Assembly (NCBI GenBank): GCA_028715015.1
Contig: JAQTLF010000009.1
Span: forward strand, 1-33,863
Source of the DNA: Candidatus Moraniibacteriota bacterium
Lineage (GTDB): Bacteria; Patescibacteriota; Minisyncoccia; Moranbacterales; GWC2-37-73
Length of the DNA: 33,863 nucleotides
Reading direction: 5' to 3'
The stretch's first letter is position 1, and every line of letters begins with the position of its first letter. Positions 1 through 8,709 of this stretch are shown piece after piece. Position numbers and translations under genes: made by a program. The notes under the pieces were generated by a model. The model searched no databases and had not been told where the DNA came from. It worked only from the letters and a program-made list of their open reading frames with translations.

Positions 1-8
1 TTTTTGAC

Positions 9-78
9 AAAAGAAAAACCCCATTAGCAATTTATATTCTCATTCGAGAATAGCATTGATTTCAATGCGCTAATGGGG
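9..78 (-). terminator. intrinsic terminator with three-way-junction fold
   Basis: Minus strand: CCCCATTAGC (78-69), hairpin GCATTGA-AA-TCAATGC (68-53), hairpin TATTCTC-GAAT-GAGAATA (52-35), closing GCTAATGGGG (28-19), then TTTTTCTTTT. Confidence 0.75.
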
Positions 79-79
79 T

Positions 80-268
80 CTAACCGACACAAAGGAAAAT
101 CGGGCGACTTCTGTGAATGTTGAGCTTGGGCTCAGCAATCCTTGCCCTTAGGTCGATTTTTTCAAACTCACTCATTGGAACCATCGAATTGCTGCTTGCG
201 CTCATTGCGTCAGCAAATCGATCTTCCACCCAACATTGAAGCTCAAGAAAATTAACCGTCTTTCTCAT
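80..268 (-). CDS. small hypothetical protein (~62 aa; track start at 277 is GTG, ATG at 268 preferred)
   Basis: ORF preceded by SD-like GAGGTGA 6-7 nt before ATG; consensus promoter upstream (431-459) and terminator directly downstream (9-78). No family recognised. Confidence 0.55.
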   Translation of the reverse strand: MRKTVNFLELQCWVEDRFADAMSASSNSMVPMSEFEKIDLRARIAEPKLNIHRSRPIFLCVG

Positions 269-324
269 GGCACTCACCTCTCTCCTTTGATTTGAAGGAT
301 ATTTTTAAATATCCCTTTTTAAAC

Positions 325-362
325 AACAGAAGACAATCTCTCCGTGGAAACTGTCTTCTGTT
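325..362. repeat. hairpin, AACAGAAGACA / TGTCTTCTGTT, in leader of small ORF
   Basis: Perfect 11 bp inverted repeat with a 16 nt loop. Confidence 0.7.
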
Positions 363-430
363 TTCAAAATACGCGCAAGCACACAATTTGAACACACGCT
401 ATTTAATTTTCCTCATCTCACTATATTCCA

Positions 431-459
431 ATTATACTCCTTTTTTGACGTTTTGTCAA
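431..459 (-). promoter_or_regulatory. consensus sigma70-type promoter for small ORF
   Basis: Minus strand TTGACA - 17 nt - TATAAT. Confidence 0.75.
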
Positions 460-474
460 TAAAATGTTGTTATC

Positions 475-483
475 TGTGGATAA
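475..483 (-). promoter_or_regulatory. single consensus DnaA box TTATCCACA
   Basis: Plus TGTGGATAA, within palindrome GTTATC-TGTG-GATAAC (469-484). Confidence 0.45.
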
Positions 484-491
484 CTCAAATT

Positions 492-1787
492 TTATGGCTT
501 AATGAAAGGTTTTTTACGCCATTCAATTGACTGGCGACAGAGGAGATTTTCCCTGTCGGATGGATTTGCCAGAATTTTTTCCACCACCTTCTCCATGCGC
601 GTGCCTTGCGACCCTTTGACCAAAACGAGGTCGCCAACGCTAAGCATTTCAGCAATCTTCTTGCCGGCATTCTCCGGATCATCGAATTGGAAAATGTTGG
701 CAGCCGGAAATCCAAGCGCAATAAGTTCAGCCACTGCAAATTTCATGCGATCCCCAACCGCCATGAAAACATCCGCCCTTTGAGCAAATATTTTTTTGGC
801 AACTTCCCTGTGCCCTTCTTCGGTCGAATCGCCCAATTCCAACATGTCACCCAAAATCGCAATTTTTCTTTGACCTTTGAGTTCATTCAAGACATTCAAT
901 GCCGCCAAGGTGGAAATCGGCGATGCATTGTAAGTGTCATCAATGATAAAACTTCCATTGGCACCTTGGATCAGATTCATTCTGCCAGCCGGCGAATGGA
1001 AATTTTCCAAAGCTTGGGCAATGTCGATCAGATTCATTTTGAAAACAACACCAGCTGCCACTCCGACAAGAGCCGCATACACATAGTGTCCGGCCAGGAT
1101 ATGCCTGAGTCTCACGGGAATGTTTTTCCCGTCATAATTCAATTTGAAACTTATTCCTTCGGGCAGATTTTCCTGGTAGTTGTATACAACGTGCGAAGCG
1201 CCGACTTTGGCATTTTCAGCCAAGCCGAATGTCATGACTTGCGCCTGGGTGTTGTTGCCCATCTTGAGAGTGTTTTCATCATCCGCGTTCAAAATGGCCC
1301 AGCCGTCTTGCTTGATGGATTCAATCAAGACTCTTTTTTCCTTGGCAATGTTTTCAACCGTTTTGAAAAATTCAATGTGGCTGAGTGAAACATTAGTGAC
1401 AACGCCGACCATCGGTTGGATGAAAGACATGAAATGTTTCATGTCACCTTGCCTGTCCACACCAAGTTCCAAAATCAATATTTCAGGATATCCAGGAAAA
1501 ATGATGACAAAAAGCCATTTGAGAAAAATCCCGAGCCATTTGAAAACATTTCTGCCGCCACTGCCTGCTCCGATGATCGTCAGCGGAATTCCGATTTCAT
1601 TGTTGTAGTTTTTTTGATTTTCACGCACGGAAAATTTTGAAGAAAGCACCGCGAAAACAGCGGCCTTGGTGGATGTTTTTCCAACCGAACCGGTGATGGC
1701 CACGATTTTCGGCTTGTGTCTTTTCAAAACGACAACAGCCATCAAGCGCAACAGTTTTTCCAAAAATATTATTTTTTTTGATTTCAT
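492..1787 (-). CDS. murF: UDP-N-acetylmuramoyl-tripeptide--D-alanyl-D-alanine ligase
   Basis: Mur ligase P-loop VAITGSVGKTSTK, DDTYNASP, AILGDMLELG; last gene of a dcw cluster. Confidence 0.93.
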   Translation of the reverse strand: MKSKKIIFLEKLLRLMAVVVLKRHKPKIVAITGSVGKTSTKAAVFAVLSSKFSVRENQKNYNNEIGIPLTIIGAGSGGRNVFKWLGIFLKWLFVIIFPGYPEILILELGVDRQGDMKHFMSFIQPMVGVVTNVSLSHIEFFKTVENIAKEKRVLIESIKQDGWAILNADDENTLKMGNNTQAQVMTFGLAENAKVGASHVVYNYQENLPEGISFKLNYDGKNIPVRLRHILAGHYVYAALVGVAAGVVFKMNLIDIAQALENFHSPAGRMNLIQGANGSFIIDDTYNASPISTLAALNVLNELKGQRKIAILGDMLELGDSTEEGHREVAKKIFAQRADVFMAVGDRMKFAVAELIALGFPAANIFQFDDPENAGKKIAEMLSVGDLVLVKGSQGTRMEKVVEKILANPSDRENLLCRQSIEWRKKPFIKP

Positions 1788-1800
1788 GTATTTAAAAATT

Positions 1801-3717
1801 TTAATCTCCCGAAGTTATTATTTTCGCATCACTTTTTTTCGATTTCTTGTCTTCGGCAGGAGCAGGTGCCGGTGCGGGAGCAGAGACTGCAGCGACCGGC
1901 TGGATTGCCAACGGATCCGCGCCGTTTTGATATGTCTTGTACATCGGACTGGTGGTTGGATCCTCAGTCGGTTTCACTTTATAGTATTCTAGCAAAAATT
2001 TCATCACACTTCCAAATGTCGGCGCAGCTGAAGATTCCGCCCACTCCACACCTTTTGGATTCACGATTTTCACAATAACAACAAATTGCGGATCATTGAT
2101 CGGAGCATAGCCTGCAAATGACCCGATGTTCACTCCTTCTTCATATCCTTTCGCTCCGGCTTTGGCGATCTGGGCTGTTCCGGTTTTTCCACCGACAAGA
2201 AATCCTGGCACATCCGCACGTTTGCCATGACCATTAGTCACCACATCCCTGAGCATCTGTCCCATTTTGTCAGCAGTGCTGGCAGAAATGACTTGGCGCA
2301 CTTCCTGAGGTTCAATCGCTTCAGTGTGTCCGTCACTGAATTGCAATTTGTCCACAATTTGAGGTTTCATCAATGTTCCCTTGTTGGCAAGCACGGAATA
2401 ACCTGCAGCCAATTGCAAAGGAGTCACCGAAATTCCTTGTCCAAATGAAGCGGTGAAAAAGTTGATGGTTGTTTTGGGATTGCTCAAATTGCGAGTGTTT
2501 CCCGGAACTTCGCCAGGCAGATCGACATTTGTTTTTTCTCCAAAACCGAATTTATCGACATAGTCAGCAAAAGTCTTGTTACCGACCAGTTTTTCAATAT
2601 AGATGACGCCTGTGTTCAATGATTTTTCCAACACCTGCGTCATGGTTTGCACACCATTGGCTTTCATATCGGAATTGTGAATCTCATAGCCTGCTTCTTG
2701 CACGGCTCCTGTGTCAGTGTAGGTCGTGTCTGGTTCAATTTTTCCATCATCAATGCCGATGGCCTCAGTAAAAGCCTTGAATACTGATCCTGATTCGTAT
2801 GGCTCACTCACGGTCGGATTGCTGAAACGGGAAATGTCTTCCGTTGAAGCAAAATCATTGGGATTGAAACTTGGTTGGTTGGCCATGGCTAAAATTTTTC
2901 CAGTCTTCGGATCCTCAACAATGATCGATGCGCTGTCAGCACTGAATTTTTCCATGGTCTGTTTGAGAATTTTTTCCACTTCAAATTGGACCGTGTGATT
3001 GATGGTCAAAATAAGATCAGGTCCGTCTTGAGCTTCCTGCACATTGCGATCCGACACCGCGATCCAACGACCGCGCGAATCGCCTTCCTGTTCCAACATT
3101 CCTGATTGTCCATGGAGCTTTTTTTCCCAAGATGCTTCCAGTCCATACATTCCACGAGCCGGTCCGTCCCCGCCAGAACCCACAAAGCCGACCACCTGCG
3201 AGGCCAATTCACCTGCCGGATAATAGCGGAAATTTTCAGGAGTCAGATATATGCCGGCAATTTTAGCCTCTCTTATTTTTTGAGACTCATCATCTGAAAG
3301 TTTGTGTTTGAGAATTTCAAACATGTCTTCAGGATTGCTAAATTTGTCTTTCAAAAAATTCTTGTCCAAATTCAGAATCGAAGACAATGTTTCCACCGCG
3401 CCATTGGTGTCTTTCATTTCGCGTGGAACAGCATAGACCATCTGCAACTGCCTGTTCACTGCCAATGGATATGGCTGCCCTTCATCTTGCAAAAAAATCT
3501 CTCCCCGTTTGGCCTGGATTTCAGTGCTGCTACTGTGTTGATTTTCTGCCAATGCCACATATGCTCCATGTCTGGCAACTTGCAAAAAATATAGTTTGCC
3601 AACTATGCTGAACGCTATGAAGAAAATAAAAAAAACCAAGCCGTTTATTCTCCAGTTTTTTTCTGAAGTTTGGTGGCTTGACTGTGACGTGCGTTTTATC
3701 ATTTTGGTCTTATTCAT
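1801..3717 (-). CDS. ftsI: penicillin-binding protein 2 / FtsI-type peptidoglycan transpeptidase
   Basis: N-terminal TM, ESGSVFK (SxxK), KTGT motif (GGKTGTAQIA); dcw position. Confidence 0.9.
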   Translation of the reverse strand: MNKTKMIKRTSQSSHQTSEKNWRINGLVFFIFFIAFSIVGKLYFLQVARHGAYVALAENQHSSSTEIQAKRGEIFLQDEGQPYPLAVNRQLQMVYAVPREMKDTNGAVETLSSILNLDKNFLKDKFSNPEDMFEILKHKLSDDESQKIREAKIAGIYLTPENFRYYPAGELASQVVGFVGSGGDGPARGMYGLEASWEKKLHGQSGMLEQEGDSRGRWIAVSDRNVQEAQDGPDLILTINHTVQFEVEKILKQTMEKFSADSASIIVEDPKTGKILAMANQPSFNPNDFASTEDISRFSNPTVSEPYESGSVFKAFTEAIGIDDGKIEPDTTYTDTGAVQEAGYEIHNSDMKANGVQTMTQVLEKSLNTGVIYIEKLVGNKTFADYVDKFGFGEKTNVDLPGEVPGNTRNLSNPKTTINFFTASFGQGISVTPLQLAAGYSVLANKGTLMKPQIVDKLQFSDGHTEAIEPQEVRQVISASTADKMGQMLRDVVTNGHGKRADVPGFLVGGKTGTAQIAKAGAKGYEEGVNIGSFAGYAPINDPQFVVIVKIVNPKGVEWAESSAAPTFGSVMKFLLEYYKVKPTEDPTTSPMYKTYQNGADPLAIQPVAAVSAPAPAPAPAEDKKSKKSDAKIITSGD

Positions 3718-3757
3718 GGCAGTGTATTTCTAGATCTTACGGTGTACATTTTCAAAT

Positions 3758-4144
3758 TCATTTTGCATTATAGGCAACGGTCGGACTTTCTTCAAGATAT
3801 TTCACATTGGCTGCCGGCGCCATGTTCAATTGCTTGGAATTTTCTTCGATATTGTACAAAGATTTCAATTCCGCTTCCTTTATTTTCAGAGTTCCATTTT
3901 CTTTCTGTTGTTTGGCAATTTCCTGCTCGGCATTGCGAATAGCAATGCCTTTGACAGCAGTTTGATTGACCGAATATATATAGAAAAGCCCTGAAAACAC
4001 CGTGCAGGCAAGCACAACAAGCACCGGGCTTATGAAGCCGGCATTGCTTAGTCTTGGAGCAATTTTCACGCTCTCTGTTTTTCTTTTTATTTTTGGTTGC
4101 CAGTCACAGGATTGATTCCTGATGACAACAGTTCTTTTAGTCAT
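3758..4144 (-). CDS. FtsL-like small bitopic cell division protein
   Basis: Single TM then coiled-coil-like stretch; located between rsmH and ftsI. Confidence 0.6.
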   Translation of the reverse strand: MTKRTVVIRNQSCDWQPKIKRKTESVKIAPRLSNAGFISPVLVVLACTVFSGLFYIYSVNQTAVKGIAIRNAEQEIAKQQKENGTLKIKEAELKSLYNIEENSKQLNMAPAANVKYLEESPTVAYNAK

Positions 4145-4177
4145 TTCTCATGGCTCCCCCCCAGAGAAATTATTGGT

Positions 4178-5125
4178 TTAATTTTTTTCAACTACTCGCA
4201 ACTTCGCGCTTCTTGCACGAGGGTTCCCGGCAACCTCGCCGTCACTAGGCACGATCGGCTTTCGTGTGACAAGATTGATCAGGGCTGTTTTTTGGCAACG
4301 ACACACTGGAAATTCAGGTGGGCAAATGCATCCCCTTGCATTTTCCCTCAGTGCGTATTTTACCAAAGCATCTTCACCGGAATGAAAGGTTATAACAGCC
4401 AGCCTTCCTCCGGGCCTCAACATTTCAACTGCCTGAGAAAGAAACGAAGCAAGTGTTTCAAGTTCCTGATTCACTTCGATCCTTAACGCTTGAAATGTTT
4501 TTGTGGCTGGATGTATTTTTTTTCTCTTGTATGATCCAGGCACTGACCGATCAATGAGCTCCACCAATTCGCTTGTGCGTGTGAACAATTTTTCCGCTCG
4601 CGCCTCAATGATGTTTTTCACGATCGAGTGGGCGTATTGCTCATCACCAAATTCCTTGAGAATCCTGAGCAATTGTTGTTCATCATAGGTATTGACAACA
4701 TCTGCAGCAGTCATTCCTGAGCTCAGATCCATCCGCATGTCCAATGGAGCATCTCCTTGAAAACTTATTCCTCTTTCCTTGTCAGCAAGCTGATCAGATG
4801 AAATTCCCAGATCTGCCAAAATTGCATCGACTGATTTGATGTCGATTGAAGTTAGTCTATCTTTTAGAGCCGCATAGTTGTCATGGAACAATTTAATGCT
4901 TTCTCCAGACATGGCAGCTTTCCCAACTTCATTTCTCTTTTCAAAACGATCAATGGCATCTTGGTCGCAATCAAAGGCGATAAGTTTTCCTTTTGGTCCG
5001 ATTTTCTTAAGAACTTCCAAACTGTGTCCTCCGCCACCCAAGGTCGCATCCACAACGATCATGCCTGGCTTCAAATTCAACGCTTCAACTGTCTCTTTCA
5101 GCAATACGGTCTTGTGAATGCTTCG
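4178..5125 (-). CDS. rsmH: 16S rRNA (cytosine(1402)-N(4))-methyltransferase
   Basis: HKTVLLKETVEAL, VDATLGGGGHS, DLGISSDQL, ITFHSGED. True start likely MRSIHKT (~5128); track N-term (WKLEIGNWKL) is the translated heptamer array. Confidence 0.93.
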   Translation of the reverse strand, partial: RSIHKTVLLKETVEALNLKPGMIVVDATLGGGGHSLEVLKKIGPKGKLIAFDCDQDAIDRFEKRNEVGKAAMSGESIKLFHDNYAALKDRLTSIDIKSVDAILADLGISSDQLADKERGISFQGDAPLDMRMDLSSGMTAADVVNTYDEQQLLRILKEFGDEQYAHSIVKNIIEARAEKLFTRTSELVELIDRSVPGSYKRKKIHPATKTFQALRIEVNQELETLASFLSQAVEMLRPGGRLAVITFHSGEDALVKYALRENARGCICPPEFPVCRCQKTALINLVTRKPIVPSDGEVAGNPRARSAKLRVVEKN

Positions 5126-5250
5126 CATTAATTTCCAATTTCCAATTTCCAATTTCCAATCAATGACCAATTTCCAATGTTTAAATATTTAAAAAAATTT
5201 AATTATTGAAAATTCACTAAAAATTGAAAGTTGTGAATTGAAAATTTTTC

Positions 5251-5685
5251 TTAGTAAATTCCTAATTTTCCCAATTGCTCGGCAATCTCATCGGTGTTTT
5301 CTTCAGCCTTTGTCTTGTATGTTTTCCATTTCTCTTCATCCCAGATTTCCAAACGATTAAAAAGTCCAGCCACTGTCACATTCTTGTCCAAGCCCGCATA
5401 TTCTTTGAGATATTCCGGAAGCAAAACTCTTCCTTGACTGTCGATGTCAACATCGACTGCTCCTGCCAACATCAAACGGACAAAGCTTCGTGTTGTCGAC
5501 TCCCCCATCGGCAACGTTCCAAGTTTTTCCGCCAACTCTTTCCAAATCTTGGCCGGATATACAAACAAACATTTGTCCAACCCGCGAGTCACCACGACTT
5601 TTGTTCCAAGTTCTTTGCGGAACTTTGAAGGAAGCGCCAGGCGCTTTTTCGGATCAATATTATGTTGGTATTCTCCTATAAACAT
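5251..5685 (-). CDS. mraZ: transcriptional regulator MraZ
   Basis: MFIGEYQHNIDPKKRLALPSKFR, DSQGRVLLPEYLKEYAG; start moved to MFIGEY (5685). Confidence 0.92.
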   Translation of the reverse strand: MFIGEYQHNIDPKKRLALPSKFRKELGTKVVVTRGLDKCLFVYPAKIWKELAEKLGTLPMGESTTRSFVRLMLAGAVDVDIDSQGRVLLPEYLKEYAGLDKNVTVAGLFNRLEIWDEEKWKTYKTKAEENTDEIAEQLGKLGIY

Positions 5686-5691
5686 ATATTT

Positions 5692-5745
5692 CCACACATT
5701 TACCCACTTTCCTACACCACAATGTAATATTACTCCACTAACCAC
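5692..5745 (-). promoter_or_regulatory. cluster of five GTGG motifs upstream of mraZ (candidate MraZ boxes)
   Basis: CCAC (plus) at 5692, 5704, 5717, 5735, 5742, directly upstream of the start. Confidence 0.5.
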
Positions 5746-5770
5746 CGCCCGTCAACACATTCAAACCAAC

Positions 5771-5802
5771 AAAAAAGAGGCTTTATTCAGCCCCCTTTTT
5801 GA
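5771..5802 (-). terminator. intrinsic terminator after DNA alkylation repair gene
   Basis: Minus strand AAAAAGGGGGCTGAATAAAGCCTCTTTTTT. Confidence 0.6.
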
Positions 5803-5836
5803 GTTATGCACACCCTTACAGGGTATTTTTTGTAAT

Positions 5837-6538
5837 TTATTTCAATTTCAAATAATATTGTCTTTTCTTTTCTTCGAACCTTTCAATGGCGTAGCGCAGG
5901 GTTGTGCGTGGCATGATAGCAATATGTTTTTGGAGAAATTCCTCCTCATTTTTTTGCGAGCAACGTTTGCCAATTTCACGCAGCATCCAACCGACAGCTT
6001 TGTGGATGAGATCATGCTCATCATGCAAAAGTTTTTCCGCAATCTTCAATGCCCAATCACTTTTACCATGATATATGAATTGGAACGTGGCCAAAATCGC
6101 AATGCGCCGCTCCCAGAGATTTTTTGAAACAGCAAGCTTCAGCAAAATATCCTTGGGCTTTTCTTGCAAAAAAGCGCCGACAATTTTTGGCGCAGTCAAA
6201 TCCACCAAATCCCAATTGTTGATGTGCTTAGTGTTTTTCAAATAGAGCTTGAATATTTTTTCTTGAATTTTTGCATCGCCCTTTTGAAATTTTTCAACCA
6301 AGATGAAAAGTGCCAACAATCTTTCTTCATGGAATTTTGATTGCAAAAGTTTCTGCACTTCGGCAACTTCCATGCGGGCATATTTTCTCACCAAGTTTCT
6401 GGTTGTCGGCACCATGACGCCCAAAAAAACATCGCCTTCAGCATACTGCCCTTTGCCGGTTTTGAAAAATCTTGCCAAAAGTTTGGCCTTTTCATGATTT
6501 GCCGAACTGCGCAATTCTTTTTGTGCTTTTGTATACAT
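5837..6538 (-). CDS. DNA alkylation repair protein (AlkD-like HEAT repeat)
   Basis: GDVFLGVMVPTTRNLVRKY, NNWDLVDLTAPKIVG, HKAVGWMLREIGKR; start likely MYTKAQKEL. Confidence 0.88.
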   Translation of the reverse strand: MYTKAQKELRSSANHEKAKLLARFFKTGKGQYAEGDVFLGVMVPTTRNLVRKYARMEVAEVQKLLQSKFHEERLLALFILVEKFQKGDAKIQEKIFKLYLKNTKHINNWDLVDLTAPKIVGAFLQEKPKDILLKLAVSKNLWERRIAILATFQFIYHGKSDWALKIAEKLLHDEHDLIHKAVGWMLREIGKRCSQKNEEEFLQKHIAIMPRTTLRYAIERFEEKKRQYYLKLK

Positions 6539-6549
6539 ATTTTTTGATC

Positions 6550-6750
6550 CTATTGCAAACCGCCGTAGGTGCTTGAAATGGTGCTGATAGCATATGGTAA
6601 AACAAAAGCCATAGCAATAAGCGGCAAGGCAACTGTCACCACGGTCACCACCAATGTCCAAAGAAAATATTTTCTCAGTTTTTCCACGGAAACATAGATG
6701 GCATCTATTTTCACTTGCTGCTCTTCGATTTTTTTGATCAATTCTTCCAT
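6550..6750 (-). CDS. small membrane protein, coiled coil plus one or two TM segments
   Basis: MEELIKKIEEQQVKIDAIYVSVEKLRKYFLWTLVVTVVTVALPLIAMAFV; resembles small proteins I associate with CPR genomes. Confidence 0.7.
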   Translation of the reverse strand: MEELIKKIEEQQVKIDAIYVSVEKLRKYFLWTLVVTVVTVALPLIAMAFVLPYAISTISSTYGGLQ

Positions 6751-6782
6751 GGTTTTAATTTTAAAATTTTAGTTAATATATG

Positions 6783-6897
6783 ACTTACGCGTTTGTCCGA
6801 GCCAAACATCAGGTGAGGTCAGCCCAAAGATTATTTTTGTTTCATAAAAACCCATGTATGATGAACTTTGATGTTTGGTGAGGGCAAATGCGTAAGT
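6783..6897. repeat. 115 bp element with ~29 bp imperfect terminal inverted repeats (MITE-like)
   Basis: ACTTACGCGTTTGTCCGAGCCAAACATCA (6783-6811) versus reverse complement of 6869-6897 ACTTACGCATTTGCCCTCACCAAACATCA. Confidence 0.6.
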
Positions 6898-6949
6898 TCT
6901 ATAATATTTGAAACAATTGAAGAATAAAATTTTCAAAAATTTTAATTCT

Positions 6950-8584
6950 TTAATTGTTTTTAATCGCCTTGTTCATCTGCATTTTCGCAATGGTCATGCG
7001 AATTTTTTCATAGGAAATTTCTGACGGCAAAATTGTTTTGAGCGGTCCCAATCTTTCACAACTTCCCTCTTTTTCAATCGCAGACAAAATTTTCTTTTCT
7101 TCAGCCGGCGTCAGATGTTCATCGATTCTGAATTCTCCCCCATTCAAATACCAATCGATCAAATGATTATAAATCGTGCTCACACCCAGTGAACGTATTT
7201 TGGCGATTTTTTCAGGAGCATAGTTTTGCTTGTACAAATTCGCAGTTTCCAAAATCGTGCCGCCAAGAAAACCTTTGGATTTTCTTGCTGCCGCTCTTTT
7301 TTTCCTGCCGGTGTCTGCGGATATTTCTGATTTTTCCCATTTGTAATTCAGACACACATCGCAACCCTTGCAATTGCCGGAATGTTTTGCCACTGCCGGA
7401 TCACCGAAATATTCCAACAGCAAAAGTCTTCGACATGTTTTTTGCAAAACATATTCTTTCATTTTGTTCAATTTGTCATATTTCACATCAATAACCTGTT
7501 GTGATTCGGACCAGCTTTTTCCTTGCGATTTCATGTCATTTCGGCTGGTCATGATGAAAAAATTGTGCAGACTGGCGTCGCTTTTGGAATGCAACAAAAT
7601 GCAAAATGCATTCTCGCCATCTCTCCCGGCCCTGCCAGCTTCTTGATAATATCCCTCCGGAGTTGCTGGCATGCCCACATGGATCACGAAGCGGATGTCG
7701 GCTTTGTCCACTCCCATGCCGAATGCGATCGTGGCCACAATGACTTTGAATTTGTTTTCCATGAAGTCATTTTGAATCTGACTTCTTTTTTCTCCAGTCA
7801 TTCCTGCATGATAGGCTGCGGCGTTCACACCATTTTCCTTGAAAAATCTCACCAGCTCTTCAGTTTCTTTGCGTGTGATGGCATATATGATTCCTGAACC
7901 GGCAATGGATTTCACGATCCTGAGCGCTTCTTCGATCCTTTCTTTTTTCTTGAGATTTTCGCGCACAAAAAATTTCAGATTGGGTCTGTCAAATCCGCGC
8001 ACAAAAACTGCCGGATCATCCAAGGCCAAGCGCTCAATGATGTCATCTTTCACTTCAGGAGTGGCCGTGGCAGTGAAGGCCGCCACAATCGGACGCTTCT
8101 TGAGCATGGCAATATATTCTTTGACTGCCAGATAGTCGGGACGGAAATCATGACCCCATTGCGAAACACAGTGCGCCTCATCCACTGCCAACAAATACAC
8201 ATCCAACTCGGCAAAAAGTTTTTGGAATTGCCGATTGCCAAAACGTTCAGGCGCGATGTAGACAATTTTCGTTTTGCCGTTTTTGATGTCGGACATCCTT
8301 TGATCAACTTCATCAAAAGAAAGCGAACTGTTGATATAGGTGGCTGAAATTCCTCGAGCATTCAAGGCGTCAACTTGGTCTTGCATCAGCGCGATAAGCG
8401 GAGAAATGACAATAGAAATGTTTTCATGCAAAATCGCAGGAAGCTGAAAACAAAGTGATTTTCCTCCTCCGGTCGGCATCAAAGCCACCACGTCTTTCCC
8501 CGCGATGATCGCCTCGACAACTTCTTTTTGCCCAGGTCTGAACTCGGCAAAAGAAAAATATTTTTCCAATTCTTTTTCAAGCAT
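6950..8584 (-). CDS. recQ: RecQ-family ATP-dependent DNA helicase with C-terminal helicase/HTH-type domain
   Basis: FRPGQ, MPTGGGKSLCFQLPA, DEAHCVSQWGHDFRPDY, GRAGRDG, zinc-binding Cys cluster (CRRLLLLEYFGD..CKGCDVC); ATG at 8584 likely. Confidence 0.93.
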   Translation of the reverse strand: MLEKELEKYFSFAEFRPGQKEVVEAIIAGKDVVALMPTGGGKSLCFQLPAILHENISIVISPLIALMQDQVDALNARGISATYINSSLSFDEVDQRMSDIKNGKTKIVYIAPERFGNRQFQKLFAELDVYLLAVDEAHCVSQWGHDFRPDYLAVKEYIAMLKKRPIVAAFTATATPEVKDDIIERLALDDPAVFVRGFDRPNLKFFVRENLKKKERIEEALRIVKSIAGSGIIYAITRKETEELVRFFKENGVNAAAYHAGMTGEKRSQIQNDFMENKFKVIVATIAFGMGVDKADIRFVIHVGMPATPEGYYQEAGRAGRDGENAFCILLHSKSDASLHNFFIMTSRNDMKSQGKSWSESQQVIDVKYDKLNKMKEYVLQKTCRRLLLLEYFGDPAVAKHSGNCKGCDVCLNYKWEKSEISADTGRKKRAAARKSKGFLGGTILETANLYKQNYAPEKIAKIRSLGVSTIYNHLIDWYLNGGEFRIDEHLTPAEEKKILSAIEKEGSCERLGPLKTILPSEISYEKIRMTIAKMQMNKAIKNN

Positions 8585-8590
8585 GAATGC

Positions 8591-8646
8591 AAGCATTTAA
8601 ACATTTAAGCATACAATCATTTAAGCATATAAACATGCAAACACAA
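8591..8646. repeat. period-8 tandem array, consensus AARCATNT, ~7 units
   Basis: AAGCATTT AAACATTT AAGCATAC AATCATTT AAGCATAT AAACATGC AAACACAA. Confidence 0.8.
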
Positions 8647-8709
8647 AACATTTACTGGCAACAAAAGACGAGGCACTGCCTCGTCTCTGCATTTCGTGTA
8701 AATTTGTAT

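Noticed and set aside
606-1388. 260 aa plus-strand ORF
   Set aside because: Fully antisense to murF with well-supported coding motifs on the minus strand.
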